DNA of 50,111 nt from an uncultured Verrucomicrobia subdivision 3 bacterium (lineage in GTDB: Bacteria > Verrucomicrobiota > Verrucomicrobiae > Limisphaerales > UBA11358): contig CAINDH010000239.1 of NCBI GenBank assembly GCA_903847285.1, positions 1-50,111 of the forward strand, given 5' to 3'. Within the stretch, counting starts at the first letter, position 1; the number at the start of each line of letters is the position of its first letter. A model generated the notes under the pieces. That model searched no databases, was not told the origin of the DNA, and saw nothing but the letters and a program-made list of their open reading frames with translations. This document shows, piece by piece, positions 43,059 through 50,111 of this stretch. A program made the position numbers and the translations under genes.

Positions 43059-43717
43059 TTTCTTGCGCTCGGCAGTTCGGGCGCGATGGCGCCGAGGCTG
43101 ACGATATATTTCACACCCTCAGATACGCTCATGTCTAGTTTGGTGACTTTATCCCCAGGCACGAGCACGAGAAACCCGGAGGTCGGATTCGGCGTGGTTG
43201 GGATGAACACGCTCACGAGTTTTTCGCCGGTCTTGAGATTGGCTTCGGCGTTGTCGTCGCTGGTGAGAAAGCCGACGGAGTAAACGCCTATGCGCGGAAA
43301 TTCAACAAGCACTACAGTTTTGAAGGAGCTTTTGCTGCCCGAGAACGCGTCGTTGACCTGCTTAATGGCACCGTAAAATTTATTTAGCACCGGCACGTTC
43401 ATCATCGCCATGTCGAGCCATTCGATGATGCGCTTGCCGATGTAATAACGAGCGAGCAAGCCGACGCCGGAGATGAGCGCGATAGCAAGCAGCAGCGCGA
43501 GCAGGCTCCAATACCAGAACATCGGGCCGGAATGACCGTCCTGAAAAATCTCTTTGGGCAGCAGGATATGCGGCAAGAAAAACAACAGGGTGTCGGTGAA
43601 GCTGGAGATGGTGCCGAAAATCCACTTCACCGCCGCGAGCGTCAGCAGCGCGGGCAGCGTGACGGCGAGTCCGGTAAAAAAACTCGCGCGCCAGTTGGAA
43701 AAAATCATCCTTCTCAC
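43055..43717 (-). CDS. DUF502-family membrane protein
   Basis: A 220-residue protein with two long hydrophobic segments (about 10-32 and 70-92) and a soluble C-terminal domain. DUF502 signatures: FFTGLAVTLPALLTL, PVLNKFYGAIKQVNDAF, FKTVVLVEFPRIGVYSVGFLT and VFIPTTPNPTSGFLVLVP. Its function is not established. It overlaps ybeY upstream and recO downstream by 4 bp each, so it is tightly coupled in translation. Confidence 0.88.
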   Translation of the reverse strand: MRRMIFSNWRASFFTGLAVTLPALLTLAAVKWIFGTISSFTDTLLFFLPHILLPKEIFQDGHSGPMFWYWSLLALLLAIALISGVGLLARYYIGKRIIEWLDMAMMNVPVLNKFYGAIKQVNDAFSGSKSSFKTVVLVEFPRIGVYSVGFLTSDDNAEANLKTGEKLVSVFIPTTPNPTSGFLVLVPGDKVTKLDMSVSEGVKYIVSLGAIAPELPSARK

Positions 43718-44199
43718 GCCTTGAGTTTAGCGGTGCGCGAGAGTTGCGCGAGCGAAAATCGTTTTGCGAGGTGGCGGACGAGGTGGTTCTCTTCGCGTTT
43801 CATCTCGCGGCGGAGATGTGGTTTCAAGTCATCGTAGCCCAGCAGATGCAGGACTCCGTGGACGATGTAGCGGACGACTTCCGACTGCCAGTCGGTTTTG
43901 AATTCCTTGGCCTGAGCGATCGCATCATCCACGCAGACAAAAAGTTCACCGTGGATGGCTTGCCGCTTTTTGCTTTCCGTTTGCCTCTCTTCTTTGTGGT
44001 CAAACGTAATGACATCCGTGGAACCTTCGTGCTGAAGAAAGGTCTCGTTAATCAGGGTCATTTCCCGGGCCCCGACGAGGTTGATCCCGAGTTCTGCCTC
44101 GCTGATATTCAATTCATCAAACAACTCGCTTACGATTTCTTTCAGCTCACGCGGGTTGATTTTCTTCGTCCGCTGGCGGTTGGCGATGACGAGGTTCAT
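43714..44199 (-). CDS. ybeY: Endoribonuclease YbeY with an altered metal site
   Basis: A 161-residue RNase for 16S rRNA 3'-end maturation and rRNA quality control. INETFLQHEGSTDVITF and the metal motif HGVLHLLGYDDLKPH identify it. In most YbeY proteins the motif is HGxLHLxGYDH; here the third ligand position is D124 instead of His, with H114 and H118 kept. The Asp could still bind zinc. Start overlaps the phoH stop as ATGA. Confidence 0.9.
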   Translation of the reverse strand: MNLVIANRQRTKKINPRELKEIVSELFDELNISEAELGINLVGAREMTLINETFLQHEGSTDVITFDHKEERQTESKKRQAIHGELFVCVDDAIAQAKEFKTDWQSEVVRYIVHGVLHLLGYDDLKPHLRREMKREENHLVRHLAKRFSLAQLSRTAKLKA

Positions 44200-45170
44200 T
44201 CGGCGTCCGTGGATTTGGCGCGGCCCCGATGTTCCTCGTAGGCCGTGATGATGCGTTGCACGAGTGGATGCCGCACGACGTCGCGCTTAGAAAACTCCAT
44301 GATGGCGATGCCTTCGGTGTGCTTCAGCGCGCGGTGTGCCTCGACGAGGCCGGAATGTTTGTGCGACGGCAAATCAATCTGTGTCTCGTCGCCCGTGATG
44401 ACGGCCTTGGAACCGTGGCCGAGTCGCGTGAGAAACATGAGCATCTGTTCCGCCGTGGAATTTTGCGCCTCATCCAGAATGATGAACGCGCCGTTTAGCG
44501 TGCGTCCCCGCATGTAAGCCAGCGGCGCGATTTCAATGGTGCCGCGTTCCGTGAGTTTCACAATTTCCTCGGCGGGCATCATGTCCTGCAATGCATCATG
44601 TAATGGGCGCAGATACGGCGTGATTTTTTCCGTCAAGTCGCCCGGCAAAAATCCGAGCGCCTCGCCGGCCTCGACTGCGGGGCGTGTCAGAATGATTCGT
44701 GAAACTTTACCCTCACGCAAAGCCGCCAAGCCCATCGCCACGGCCAGATAAGTTTTCCCCGTGCCCGCCGGTCCGATACCGAAGGTGATGTCGTGCTGGC
44801 GGATCGCATCAAGATATTTTTTTTGGCCGACGGTCTTGGCGGTGACGCCGGGTTTGCGTTCGTGTGTCTGCACGCGGTCGCTGACCATTTCCTTCAACGT
44901 CGTTGCACCGTCGTTCTTCACCACGTTCAGCGCGTGGGTGAACTCGCGGTTTTTCACCGGCGAACCAGCTTTCAAAAGGGATTCGAGCGAGGCAAAGAGT
45001 TGCTTGGCGCGTTCGAGGGCATCCGCGGCGCCGTCCAGCTTGATCCAGCCTTCGCGCGCGGTCGCCTTCACGCCGAGCTCGGTTTCCAGCAAGGTAAGGT
45101 TGCGCGACTCGTGATTGAATAACTGCTGCGCGAACCGGGCGTTTTCGTAATGGAGGGTTTCAGTTGCCAC
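44196..45170 (-). CDS. PhoH-family ATPase
   Basis: A 324-residue P-loop protein (YbeZ type) often paired with ybeY as here. Walker A GIGPAGTGKTYLAVAMGLAAL, Walker B FIILDEAQNST, TRPAVEAGEALGFLPGDL and an N-terminal KH-like part are clear. It probably works on RNA with YbeY. I chose GTG 45170 (VATETLHYENARF) rather than ATG 45215, because the extra 15 codons lie in a dispersed repeat (45182-45209). Confidence 0.88.
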   Translation of the reverse strand: MATETLHYENARFAQQLFNHESRNLTLLETELGVKATAREGWIKLDGAADALERAKQLFASLESLLKAGSPVKNREFTHALNVVKNDGATTLKEMVSDRVQTHERKPGVTAKTVGQKKYLDAIRQHDITFGIGPAGTGKTYLAVAMGLAALREGKVSRIILTRPAVEAGEALGFLPGDLTEKITPYLRPLHDALQDMMPAEEIVKLTERGTIEIAPLAYMRGRTLNGAFIILDEAQNSTAEQMLMFLTRLGHGSKAVITGDETQIDLPSHKHSGLVEAHRALKHTEGIAIMEFSKRDVVRHPLVQRIITAYEEHRGRAKSTDAE

Positions 45171-45181
45171 AAATTTGTCTT

Positions 45182-45209
45182 GCCACAGATTTTCACGGAT
45201 GAAACACAG
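45182..45209 (+). repeat. Dispersed 28-bp intergenic repeat, copy 1
   Basis: GCCACAGATTTTCACGGATG followed by AAACACAG matches 47792-47819 with two differences. Here it lies between the phoH start and the rplS terminator. Confidence 0.75.
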
Positions 45210-45221
45210 TTGCAAAAGAAA

Positions 45222-45245
45222 AAGGCGAAGCTTGCGCCTCGCCTT
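45222..45245 (-). terminator. Terminator after rplS
   Basis: AAGGCGA and TCGCCTT pair around a 10-base loop. On the minus strand a TTTTTC tract follows, 22 bp beyond the rplS stop. It ends the rpsP-khpA-trmD-rplS unit before phoH. Confidence 0.7.
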
Positions 45246-45266
45246 TTGAGAATGTTGTTTGCGGAA

Positions 45267-45641
45267 TTACTTGGCCGCGACTTCGGCTTTTTCTTTGCGC
45301 TCGTTGACCAGCGTTGCACCCTTGCCGAGGCGTTTGCGGAGGTAGGTGAGCTTGGCGCGGCGGACCTGGCCGTGGCGCTCGACTTCCACCTTATCTACGC
45401 GGGGCGAGTGCAGCGGGAAAATACGTTCCACGCCTTCGCCGTAGCTGATGCGGCGGACGCTGAACGTCTCGTTCAAGCCGGTGCCGCGCTTGCCGATGAC
45501 GACACCCGCGAAAATCTGGATGCGTTCCTTCTCGCCTTCGACGACCTTGGTGTGGACCTTGACGGAGTCGCCCACGTTGAACTTCGCGTCGTCTTTGCGA
45601 AACTGTTCCGATTCAATTTTCTTTTGTAATGCCTGGTTCAT
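45267..45641 (-). CDS. rplS: 50S ribosomal protein L19
   Basis: A 124-residue L19: [40 protein letters not shown] [18 protein letters not shown], and [14 protein letters not shown] are conserved. It sits at the 30S-50S interface. Last gene of rpsP-khpA-trmD-rplS, 13 bp after trmD. Confidence 0.97.
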   Translation of the reverse strand: MNQALQKKIESEQFRKDDAKFNVGDSVKVHTKVVEGEKERIQIFAGVVIGKRGTGLNETFSVRRISYGEGVERIFPLHSPRVDKVEVERHGQVRRAKLTYLRKRLGKGATLVNERKEKAEVAAK

Positions 45642-45654
45642 AAATTTTTATATT

Positions 45655-46323
45655 TTATTTTAACAAATCTGGTCGCTGCTCTTTTGTCCGCGACTTGGCC
45701 TGCTCGCGCCGCCACTTCTCAATCTCGGCGTGGTTGCCGGAAACTAAAACGTCCGGCACCTTCGAGCCGCGAAAATCTGCCGGGCGCGTCCACTGCGGAT
45801 ATTCCAGCAGCCCGTGGCTGAAGGATTCATCGCTCGAACTTTCGTCATCGCCCAAAACTCCGGGCAGCAATCGCGCAACTGCGTCGATCACCACCATTGC
45901 GGGCAGCGCGCCGTTCGTCAGAACGTAATCGCCGATGGACAACTCGTCATCCGCCAGCGTCTCCCGAATCCGCTCGTCAAACCCTTCGTAATGTCCCGTA
46001 ACGAGCAGTAAATCATTTTCCTTGGCCAGTTCGCGCGCAATGCTCTGGTCGAACTTCCTTCCCGATGGCGAAAGCAGAATCACTTTCGTCCCTTCGCGCT
46101 TCAAACCTTCCACCGCTTCAAAAATTGGTTCCGGCTTCAGCAACATTCCGGGGCCGCCGCCGAACGGACGGTCATCGACGGTCTTGTGCCGGTCATGCGT
46201 CCAATCGCGCAACTGGTGGATTTTCAATTCCAACCGACCCGACTTGCGCGCCCGCATGATGATGCTTTCATCGAGCGGCCCAGCAAACATCGCCGGGAAC
46301 AAAGTAAGCACGTCAATTTTCAT
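45655..46323 (-). CDS. trmD: tRNA (guanine-37 N1)-methyltransferase
   Basis: A 222-residue SPOUT enzyme that makes m1G37 in tRNAs to prevent frameshifting. Motifs: [53 protein letters not shown], and the knot [21 protein letters not shown]. The usual order rpsP-khpA-rimM-trmD-rplS is kept except that rimM is missing. It starts 18 bp after khpA. Confidence 0.95.
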   Translation of the reverse strand: MKIDVLTLFPAMFAGPLDESIIMRARKSGRLELKIHQLRDWTHDRHKTVDDRPFGGGPGMLLKPEPIFEAVEGLKREGTKVILLSPSGRKFDQSIARELAKENDLLLVTGHYEGFDERIRETLADDELSIGDYVLTNGALPAMVVIDAVARLLPGVLGDDESSSDESFSHGLLEYPQWTRPADFRGSKVPDVLVSGNHAEIEKWRREQAKSRTKEQRPDLLK

Positions 46324-46341
46324 CCGTGCCTCAAATTCAAT

Positions 46342-46584
46342 TCAACTCGCCTTATCTTCAACAATCTCAACGGAGCAGCGCAGACCTTTTTTGGCGCTGC
46401 CGGCCAGCAACAATGAACGAATAGCATTGATGGTCACGCCTTGCCGTCCAATGATCTGACCAACATCTGCCGTAGCGAGTCGCAGTTCATAAACCGTGAC
46501 TCCGGCACGTTCCACAGGCGTGACCGTCACCGCGCCGGGGTTCTGCACGAGTCCTTTGACGACGTATTCGAGGAACTCCTGCAT
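46342..46584 (-). CDS. khpA: KH-domain RNA-binding protein KhpA
   Basis: An 80-residue single KH domain with the RNA-binding loop GQIIGRQGVTINAIRSLL. KhpA proteins bind RNA and in some bacteria work with KhpB in cell division and translation control. ATG at 46584 (MQEFLEYVVKGLV) lies 8 bp after the rpsP stop. The gene order next to rpsP and trmD supports the call. Confidence 0.92.
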   Translation of the reverse strand: MQEFLEYVVKGLVQNPGAVTVTPVERAGVTVYELRLATADVGQIIGRQGVTINAIRSLLLAGSAKKGLRCSVEIVEDKAS

Positions 46585-46592
46585 GACTAAAA

Positions 46593-46850
46593 TCAAGCTG
46601 CCGCCGGAGCCGCCTTGCCGAGTTTCTTGATGAAGCTCGCCACGGTGTCGCTCGGCTTGGCACCTTTACTGATCCAGTGCTGGGCGCGGTCGAGTTTGAG
46701 AGTGTAGTTTTCACCCGGCTTGAGCGGTTGGTAGGTGCCGATTTCCTCGATGCACTTACCATCACGCGGGCTGCGACTATCGGCCACCACGATGCGATAC
46801 ACCGGAGTGTTCTTCGTGCCGACCCGTTTCATGCGAATTTTTACTGACAT
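46593..46850 (-). CDS. rpsP: 30S ribosomal protein S16
   Basis: An 85-residue S16: [39 protein letters not shown] and [16 protein letters not shown] are conserved. It binds 16S rRNA early in 30S assembly. First gene of the rpsP-khpA-trmD-rplS unit. Confidence 0.97.
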   Translation of the reverse strand: MSVKIRMKRVGTKNTPVYRIVVADSRSPRDGKCIEEIGTYQPLKPGENYTLKLDRAQHWISKGAKPSDTVASFIKKLGKAAPAAA

Positions 46851-46966
46851 AAATTATTTATAAAGGACGCGAAAACTATCATGCACTCGTTGTTTTGCAA
46901 GCCTTGATTTGTTGAAAGCGTGTTTGTTTATGCTTTGAACAACGGAAGCCAAGTGTTGCCTCACTA

Positions 46967-47779
46967 TTATTTGTCGGTGAACGGATTATTTTTTTCCACC
47001 ACGCCGATGCGGTTGAGAAACATGGGGCTGATGAGCAGGTAAATCCACCCGATGATGAGGTGCATGGTGAAAGCGAAGCCCAGTTGAACAAGGTCGAACA
47101 CACCAATACCGTAAAGAAAAATTCCTAGCGTCAAAATAATCGCTCCCGGCAGTAACGCGGCGGCGGCGAGTTTCCAACTGGCGCGAAAATTCAAGTCGCG
47201 GTTCGAGAAAAATGAAACGAGCCAGACGGGTAGGAGATAAACCGTCGCGAGCACCGCCCACGATACAAGCAGTCCCAAAAAAGTTCCGATGGCCACGAGG
47301 CCGAGCAAGTTGGGCGACCACGCGCCCCATGCGGGCTGCACGTCGGTGCGGTTAAAATAAAACGACTGGTCGGACGGGTAGGGGATTTCCATCTCACCAA
47401 GCAGCGAGATGATGACGAGAGAACTTTCGCTGAATTCAAATTGAAATTGTGCCGGCGAGCGGAGCGTGCGGGAGTTTTGCTGGTCCAAGGTGAGGGCTAG
47501 AAAATGTCCTTCAGCTAAAATTTGCGGCGGCAGGTCGGACTGGTTTTTCAAATTGAGTCTGCCGCGGCTGATGGTGCCCGTGTCTGGCAGATTGCGGACG
47601 GCGGCATCCACCGTCGGAAAAAATCCCGAGGACAACACCCACACCACAGCCGCCGCTGCCAGCAGCGCGATGATGGATTGCACGACGAGCAGGCGCTCCA
47701 GCGAGGCGCGCGCGAACGCCGCCACGCCACGCGGCGTGAACGGTTCCCACGCGAACTTCGGTTCTTGGAGCGCACTCAC
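46967..47779 (-). CDS. Yip1/DUF1189-like membrane protein of unknown function
   Basis: A 270-residue protein with about five hydrophobic segments (near 33-53, 154-178, 200-225, 230-250 and 250-262) and a loop of about 90 residues between the first two that carries most charges. The opening WEPFTPRGVAAFARASLERLL resembles other Verrucomicrobiota membrane proteins of this shape. I recognise no motif for a reaction. It stands alone, 116 bp before rpsP, with a dispersed repeat and a terminator upstream. Confidence 0.65.
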   Translation of the reverse strand: MSALQEPKFAWEPFTPRGVAAFARASLERLLVVQSIIALLAAAAVVWVLSSGFFPTVDAAVRNLPDTGTISRGRLNLKNQSDLPPQILAEGHFLALTLDQQNSRTLRSPAQFQFEFSESSLVIISLLGEMEIPYPSDQSFYFNRTDVQPAWGAWSPNLLGLVAIGTFLGLLVSWAVLATVYLLPVWLVSFFSNRDLNFRASWKLAAAALLPGAIILTLGIFLYGIGVFDLVQLGFAFTMHLIIGWIYLLISPMFLNRIGVVEKNNPFTDK

Positions 47780-47791
47780 ACAAAAATTCTA

Positions 47792-47819
47792 GCCACAGAT
47801 GTTCACAGATGAAACACAG
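47792..47819 (+). repeat. Dispersed 28-bp intergenic repeat, copy 2
   Basis: Same element as 45182-45209 (two differences), placed between the membrane-protein start and the terminator of the gene before it. Similar CACAGAT/TTCACGGAT elements are common between genes of several phyla; their role is unclear. Confidence 0.75.
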
Positions 47820-47830
47820 ATTAAAAGAAT

Positions 47831-47862
47831 ACGCCCCTCATCCGTTGCCAGATGAGGGGCGT
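47831..47862 (-). terminator. Intrinsic terminator after the DUF6941-like gene
   Basis: ACGCCCCTCAT and ATGAGGGGCGT form a perfect 11-bp stem with a 10-base loop, 14 bp after the stop at 47877, followed on the minus strand by ATTCTTTTAA. Confidence 0.85.
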
Positions 47863-47876
47863 TGAAAGCGGATCAA

Positions 47877-48308
47877 TCAGGCCTTGGGCGCTTCCGGTTG
47901 CGGTTGGTTCGGCTGCGGCACATGGACGACGACGAGCGGGTAACGCAGCTTCATTACGTCTTCCACCATGACTTCGATGAAATAGGTCCCAGCGGTTTCA
48001 AATTTCACGTTGCCGAAAACCATCACGCCGATGGCGGAGTGCGAGGGATCCTTCAATTCAAATTTCATTTCGCCCTTGTTGACGACCGTGGTCTGGTCCG
48101 GCGCAATGAGGCGGATGCTTTCGTTGAACTGGCCGATGCCCGCCGTCCATCGGTTAAAGATGCATAGGCGGCCGGCAACGATGGGGACTTGCGGCACGCG
48201 AAGCACATTGATGACGCCGATGAGGAAAAGATTTCCGTTCGCTTCCTGGCGGACTTCCTCGCAAACGAGCGAGCATTGGAGATCGGGGAGAATTCGGGTG
48301 GCTTGCAT
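47877..48308 (-). CDS. Conserved hypothetical protein, DUF6941-like
   Basis: A 143-residue soluble protein with no signal peptide. LQCSLVCEEVRQEANGNLFLIGVINVLRVPQVP and LCIFNRWTAGIGQF resemble the DUF6941 family as I remember it. The second half (FELKDPSHSAIGVMVFGNVKFETAGTYFIEVMVED) looks like a C2/Ig-like beta-sandwich. Function unknown. It follows folD by 30 bp. Confidence 0.7.
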   Translation of the reverse strand: MQATRILPDLQCSLVCEEVRQEANGNLFLIGVINVLRVPQVPIVAGRLCIFNRWTAGIGQFNESIRLIAPDQTTVVNKGEMKFELKDPSHSAIGVMVFGNVKFETAGTYFIEVMVEDVMKLRYPLVVVHVPQPNQPQPEAPKA

Positions 48309-48338
48309 GAAAAGTCTTTAGTTTTGGATTTTAAGTTT

Positions 48339-49229
48339 TCAGTTTGAAAATTGTTCCGCCGCGCGCACGGTGTTCTGCAACAGCATGGCGATGGTCATCG
48401 GGCCAACGCCGCCGGGATTCGGCGTGATGCGTCCGGCGATGGGCTGGATATTTTTGAAATCCACATCGCCGACGAGTTTGGTGCCGGTTTTGGAAGTCGC
48501 ATCCGGCACACGGTTCACACCCACGTCCATCACCACGACCCCGGGCTTGACCATGTCAGCCTTGAGAAATTCCGCGACGCCCATCGCCGCGACGATGATA
48601 TCCGCGCGACGGCAATGTGCCGCGATGTCGCGCGTGGCAGAATGGCAGATCGTGACGGTGGCATTTGAGCTCTTGCCTTTCTGGCACAGCATCGCCGCCA
48701 TCGGTTTGCCGACGATGTTGCCGCGACCGAGCACGACGACTTCCGCGCCATTCGTCTTCACGCCGGAACGCACGAGTAGCTCCACGACCCCAGCGGGTGT
48801 GCAAGGTTTAAAACCTGATTCATCGCCAAGCATAAGCTTGCCGACGTTGACGGGATGAAAACCATCCACATCTTTCGAAGGCAGCACGCTGGAATAGATC
48901 ACGGATTCACGAATTTGTTTAGGAAGCGGCGCTTGCACGAGGATTCCGTGAAGGTGTTTCGCCGAATTTAGTTTCGCGATGAGCGCGAGCAGGTCGTATT
49001 CGCAGGTTTTCTCAGCAAGAACGTGCGTTTCGGAAACGATGCCGAGTTCGGCGCAGGCTTTTTCCTTACGACCGACGTAGACTTTGGAAGCCGCATCCTC
49101 GCCGACACGAACAAACGCGAGGCCTGGGACGACTCCGCGTTTTTTTAGTTCCGTGACGCGCGCGGAAAGTTCGTTTTGGATTTGCGCGGCAATCGCGCGT
49201 CCGTCAATGAGGTTGTTTACTTCAGCCAC
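48339..49229 (-). CDS. folD: Methylenetetrahydrofolate dehydrogenase / methenyltetrahydrofolate cyclohydrolase
   Basis: A 296-residue bifunctional enzyme of one-carbon metabolism: it oxidises 5,10-methylene-THF and hydrolyses the product to 10-formyl-THF. VYVGRKEKACAELGI has the catalytic Lys, and QAPLPKQI, GFHPVNVGKL, VVVLGRGNIVGKPMAAML and PGGVGPMTIAMLLQNT are all present. Its start overlaps the end of the SH3 gene by 13 bp. Confidence 0.95.
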   Translation of the reverse strand: MAEVNNLIDGRAIAAQIQNELSARVTELKKRGVVPGLAFVRVGEDAASKVYVGRKEKACAELGIVSETHVLAEKTCEYDLLALIAKLNSAKHLHGILVQAPLPKQIRESVIYSSVLPSKDVDGFHPVNVGKLMLGDESGFKPCTPAGVVELLVRSGVKTNGAEVVVLGRGNIVGKPMAAMLCQKGKSSNATVTICHSATRDIAAHCRRADIIVAAMGVAEFLKADMVKPGVVVMDVGVNRVPDATSKTGTKLVGDVDFKNIQPIAGRITPNPGGVGPMTIAMLLQNTVRAAEQFSN

Positions 49230-50111
49230 AGGTAATACCAGTGCTTCTTGGCGTTGGCATCCTTCGCCGCCGGAGCGGGCTTGGGCGCGGTGGCTGGGGC
49301 GTTGCCGGAGAGAACATAGATTTTTTGCACCGTCAACACGGGCGTTGCCTGCCAGCGTGCGTCGAGACCTTCTTCGCCGGTAACGCTGATGTGTAAGCCG
49401 TTGTAGCGAACGAGATTCAAGTTCGTTGTGTTACTGAAAAGGTAGTTGATGGCTCGGTCATTGGCCGGATCATACAACTCGAAATAAGTAGGAGCTACGA
49501 TACTGACGGAACGGCGCACGGAACCTTCGTGTGTGACGATGCGCGGAGGCGGCGGCGGGACGTTCGTGTCAGTGACGACAATGATGTTCGTCTGGATGAT
49601 GACTTGCGGCTGCACCACCGGTGTTGCAACGGCCAGTTCACCACCGGCAGGGATTGTGGTCGGCGCAACTGCCACAATCGGCGCGGTGTCCGCCACTGTT
49701 GTCGGCGTCGCAGGAATGGACGGCGTTTCGGTGGAGGGCGGGGGATTGTTCGGCACGTTGCCGGACGATTCCTGTTTCAAATACATTGCAGCCATGAAGG
49801 CGTAAGCATTGGCCGGGGCTTCAATTTTTGTCCAGTCGCCCTTCACACCGGCTGCAGTCACGGCAGTTCCTTTTTCCACGACGCCGAGCACGGAATAATT
49901 CTCACCCGGGCCACCGCGCAGATTCAATTTCTTCGGCGTGACCGTCTTGGTGGTTGCGTCAATGAACTTGGAGTTCACCCACACGGTGACGTTCGTCGGT
50001 AAAGATATTTTTGCCCACTGCGCGGGTTCGTCGGCTTTATGTTTGTCCAGAGTGATTTGGCTGATGACGGTCACGGTCTCGCCCTTCTGGACGTGGGCGA
50101 TGACTTCACCC
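49217..50111 (-). CDS. SH3-domain protein, 5' end beyond the window
   Basis: The frame enters from beyond 50111; about 297 residues are visible. The first part is an SH3-like domain cut by the window edge (HVQKGETVTVISQ...WAKISLP..VWVNSKFID) and a second follows (KKLNLRGGPGENYSVLGVVEKGTAV...WTKI). A Pro/Thr/Val-rich linker (about 120 residues) and a C-terminal part ending AAKDANAKKHWYYLWLK complete it. Such bacterial SH3 proteins are usually exported and bind peptidoglycan; no signal is visible because the start lies outside. Confidence 0.75.
   Translation of the reverse strand, partial: GEVIAHVQKGETVTVISQITLDKHKADEPAQWAKISLPTNVTVWVNSKFIDATTKTVTPKKLNLRGGPGENYSVLGVVEKGTAVTAAGVKGDWTKIEAPANAYAFMAAMYLKQESSGNVPNNPPPSTETPSIPATPTTVADTAPIVAVAPTTIPAGGELAVATPVVQPQVIIQTNIIVVTDTNVPPPPPRIVTHEGSVRRSVSIVAPTYFELYDPANDRAINYLFSNTTNLNLVRYNGLHISVTGEEGLDARWQATPVLTVQKIYVLSGNAPATAPKPAPAAKDANAKKHWYYLWLK

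Overview
The window looks like a chromosome segment of a Verrucomicrobiota bacterium, probably Pedosphaera/Limisphaerales-like. This rests on family content and was not tested by a search. The hints are a very long GreA-type protein (the PVC-superphylum style), Ig-array and autotransporter-strand surface proteins full of Asn and Thr, an [13 protein letters not shown] pseudopilin with an H-DG tail, several Yip1-like membrane proteins, weak Shine-Dalgarno sites and frequent ATGA stop/start overlaps.

Layout. (1) 1-4650 is a fragmentary accessory region: an unrecognised gene tail, a 5'-truncated cysteine-free Ig-domain array, a Yip1-like membrane protein and two small ORFs. (2) 4651-30387 is a polysaccharide-degradation island of about 25.6 kb. 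It is bracketed by 147-bp direct repeats (about 95% identical) that are the 3' end of the glycogen phosphorylase gene plus its terminator. Inside are four GH16 genes, two GH128 proteins, a GH2, a GH43/GH117-like beta-propeller enzyme, two SGNH/SASA-type esterases, an FAD-dependent oxidoreductase, an MFS importer, an 806-residue unknown protein, a pseudopilin, an autotransporter-strand surface protein and one XylR-like AraC regulator that is the only plus-strand gene of the island. (3) 30319-50111 is housekeeping backbone: glgP, accD, comF, pilD and aroE; a secreted metalloprotease, a response regulator and a fumarase subunit; greA-like and rsmB; recO-DUF502-ybeY-phoH; rplS-trmD-khpA-rpsP; folD and an SH3 protein cut by the window end.

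How the island could work (inference). Secreted GH16 and GH128 enzymes cut a beta-glucan, most simply a beta-1,3-glucan because GH128 is a beta-1,3-glucanase family. Esterases remove acyl groups, GH2 and the propeller enzyme trim side chains or oligomers, and the MFS permease imports the small products. The regulator would sense a sugar and switch on the divergent minus-strand block. There is no SusC/SusD pair, no TonB receptor and no sulfatase in the window.

Two cautions. Four genes or gene remnants (two GH16, and two places in the response regulator) are each broken by what looks like one missing base in a G or T run. The downstream coupling and lengths fit the repaired frames, so read errors are a real possibility. 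No integrase or transposase is visible, so the mobility of the island rests on the flanking repeats alone.
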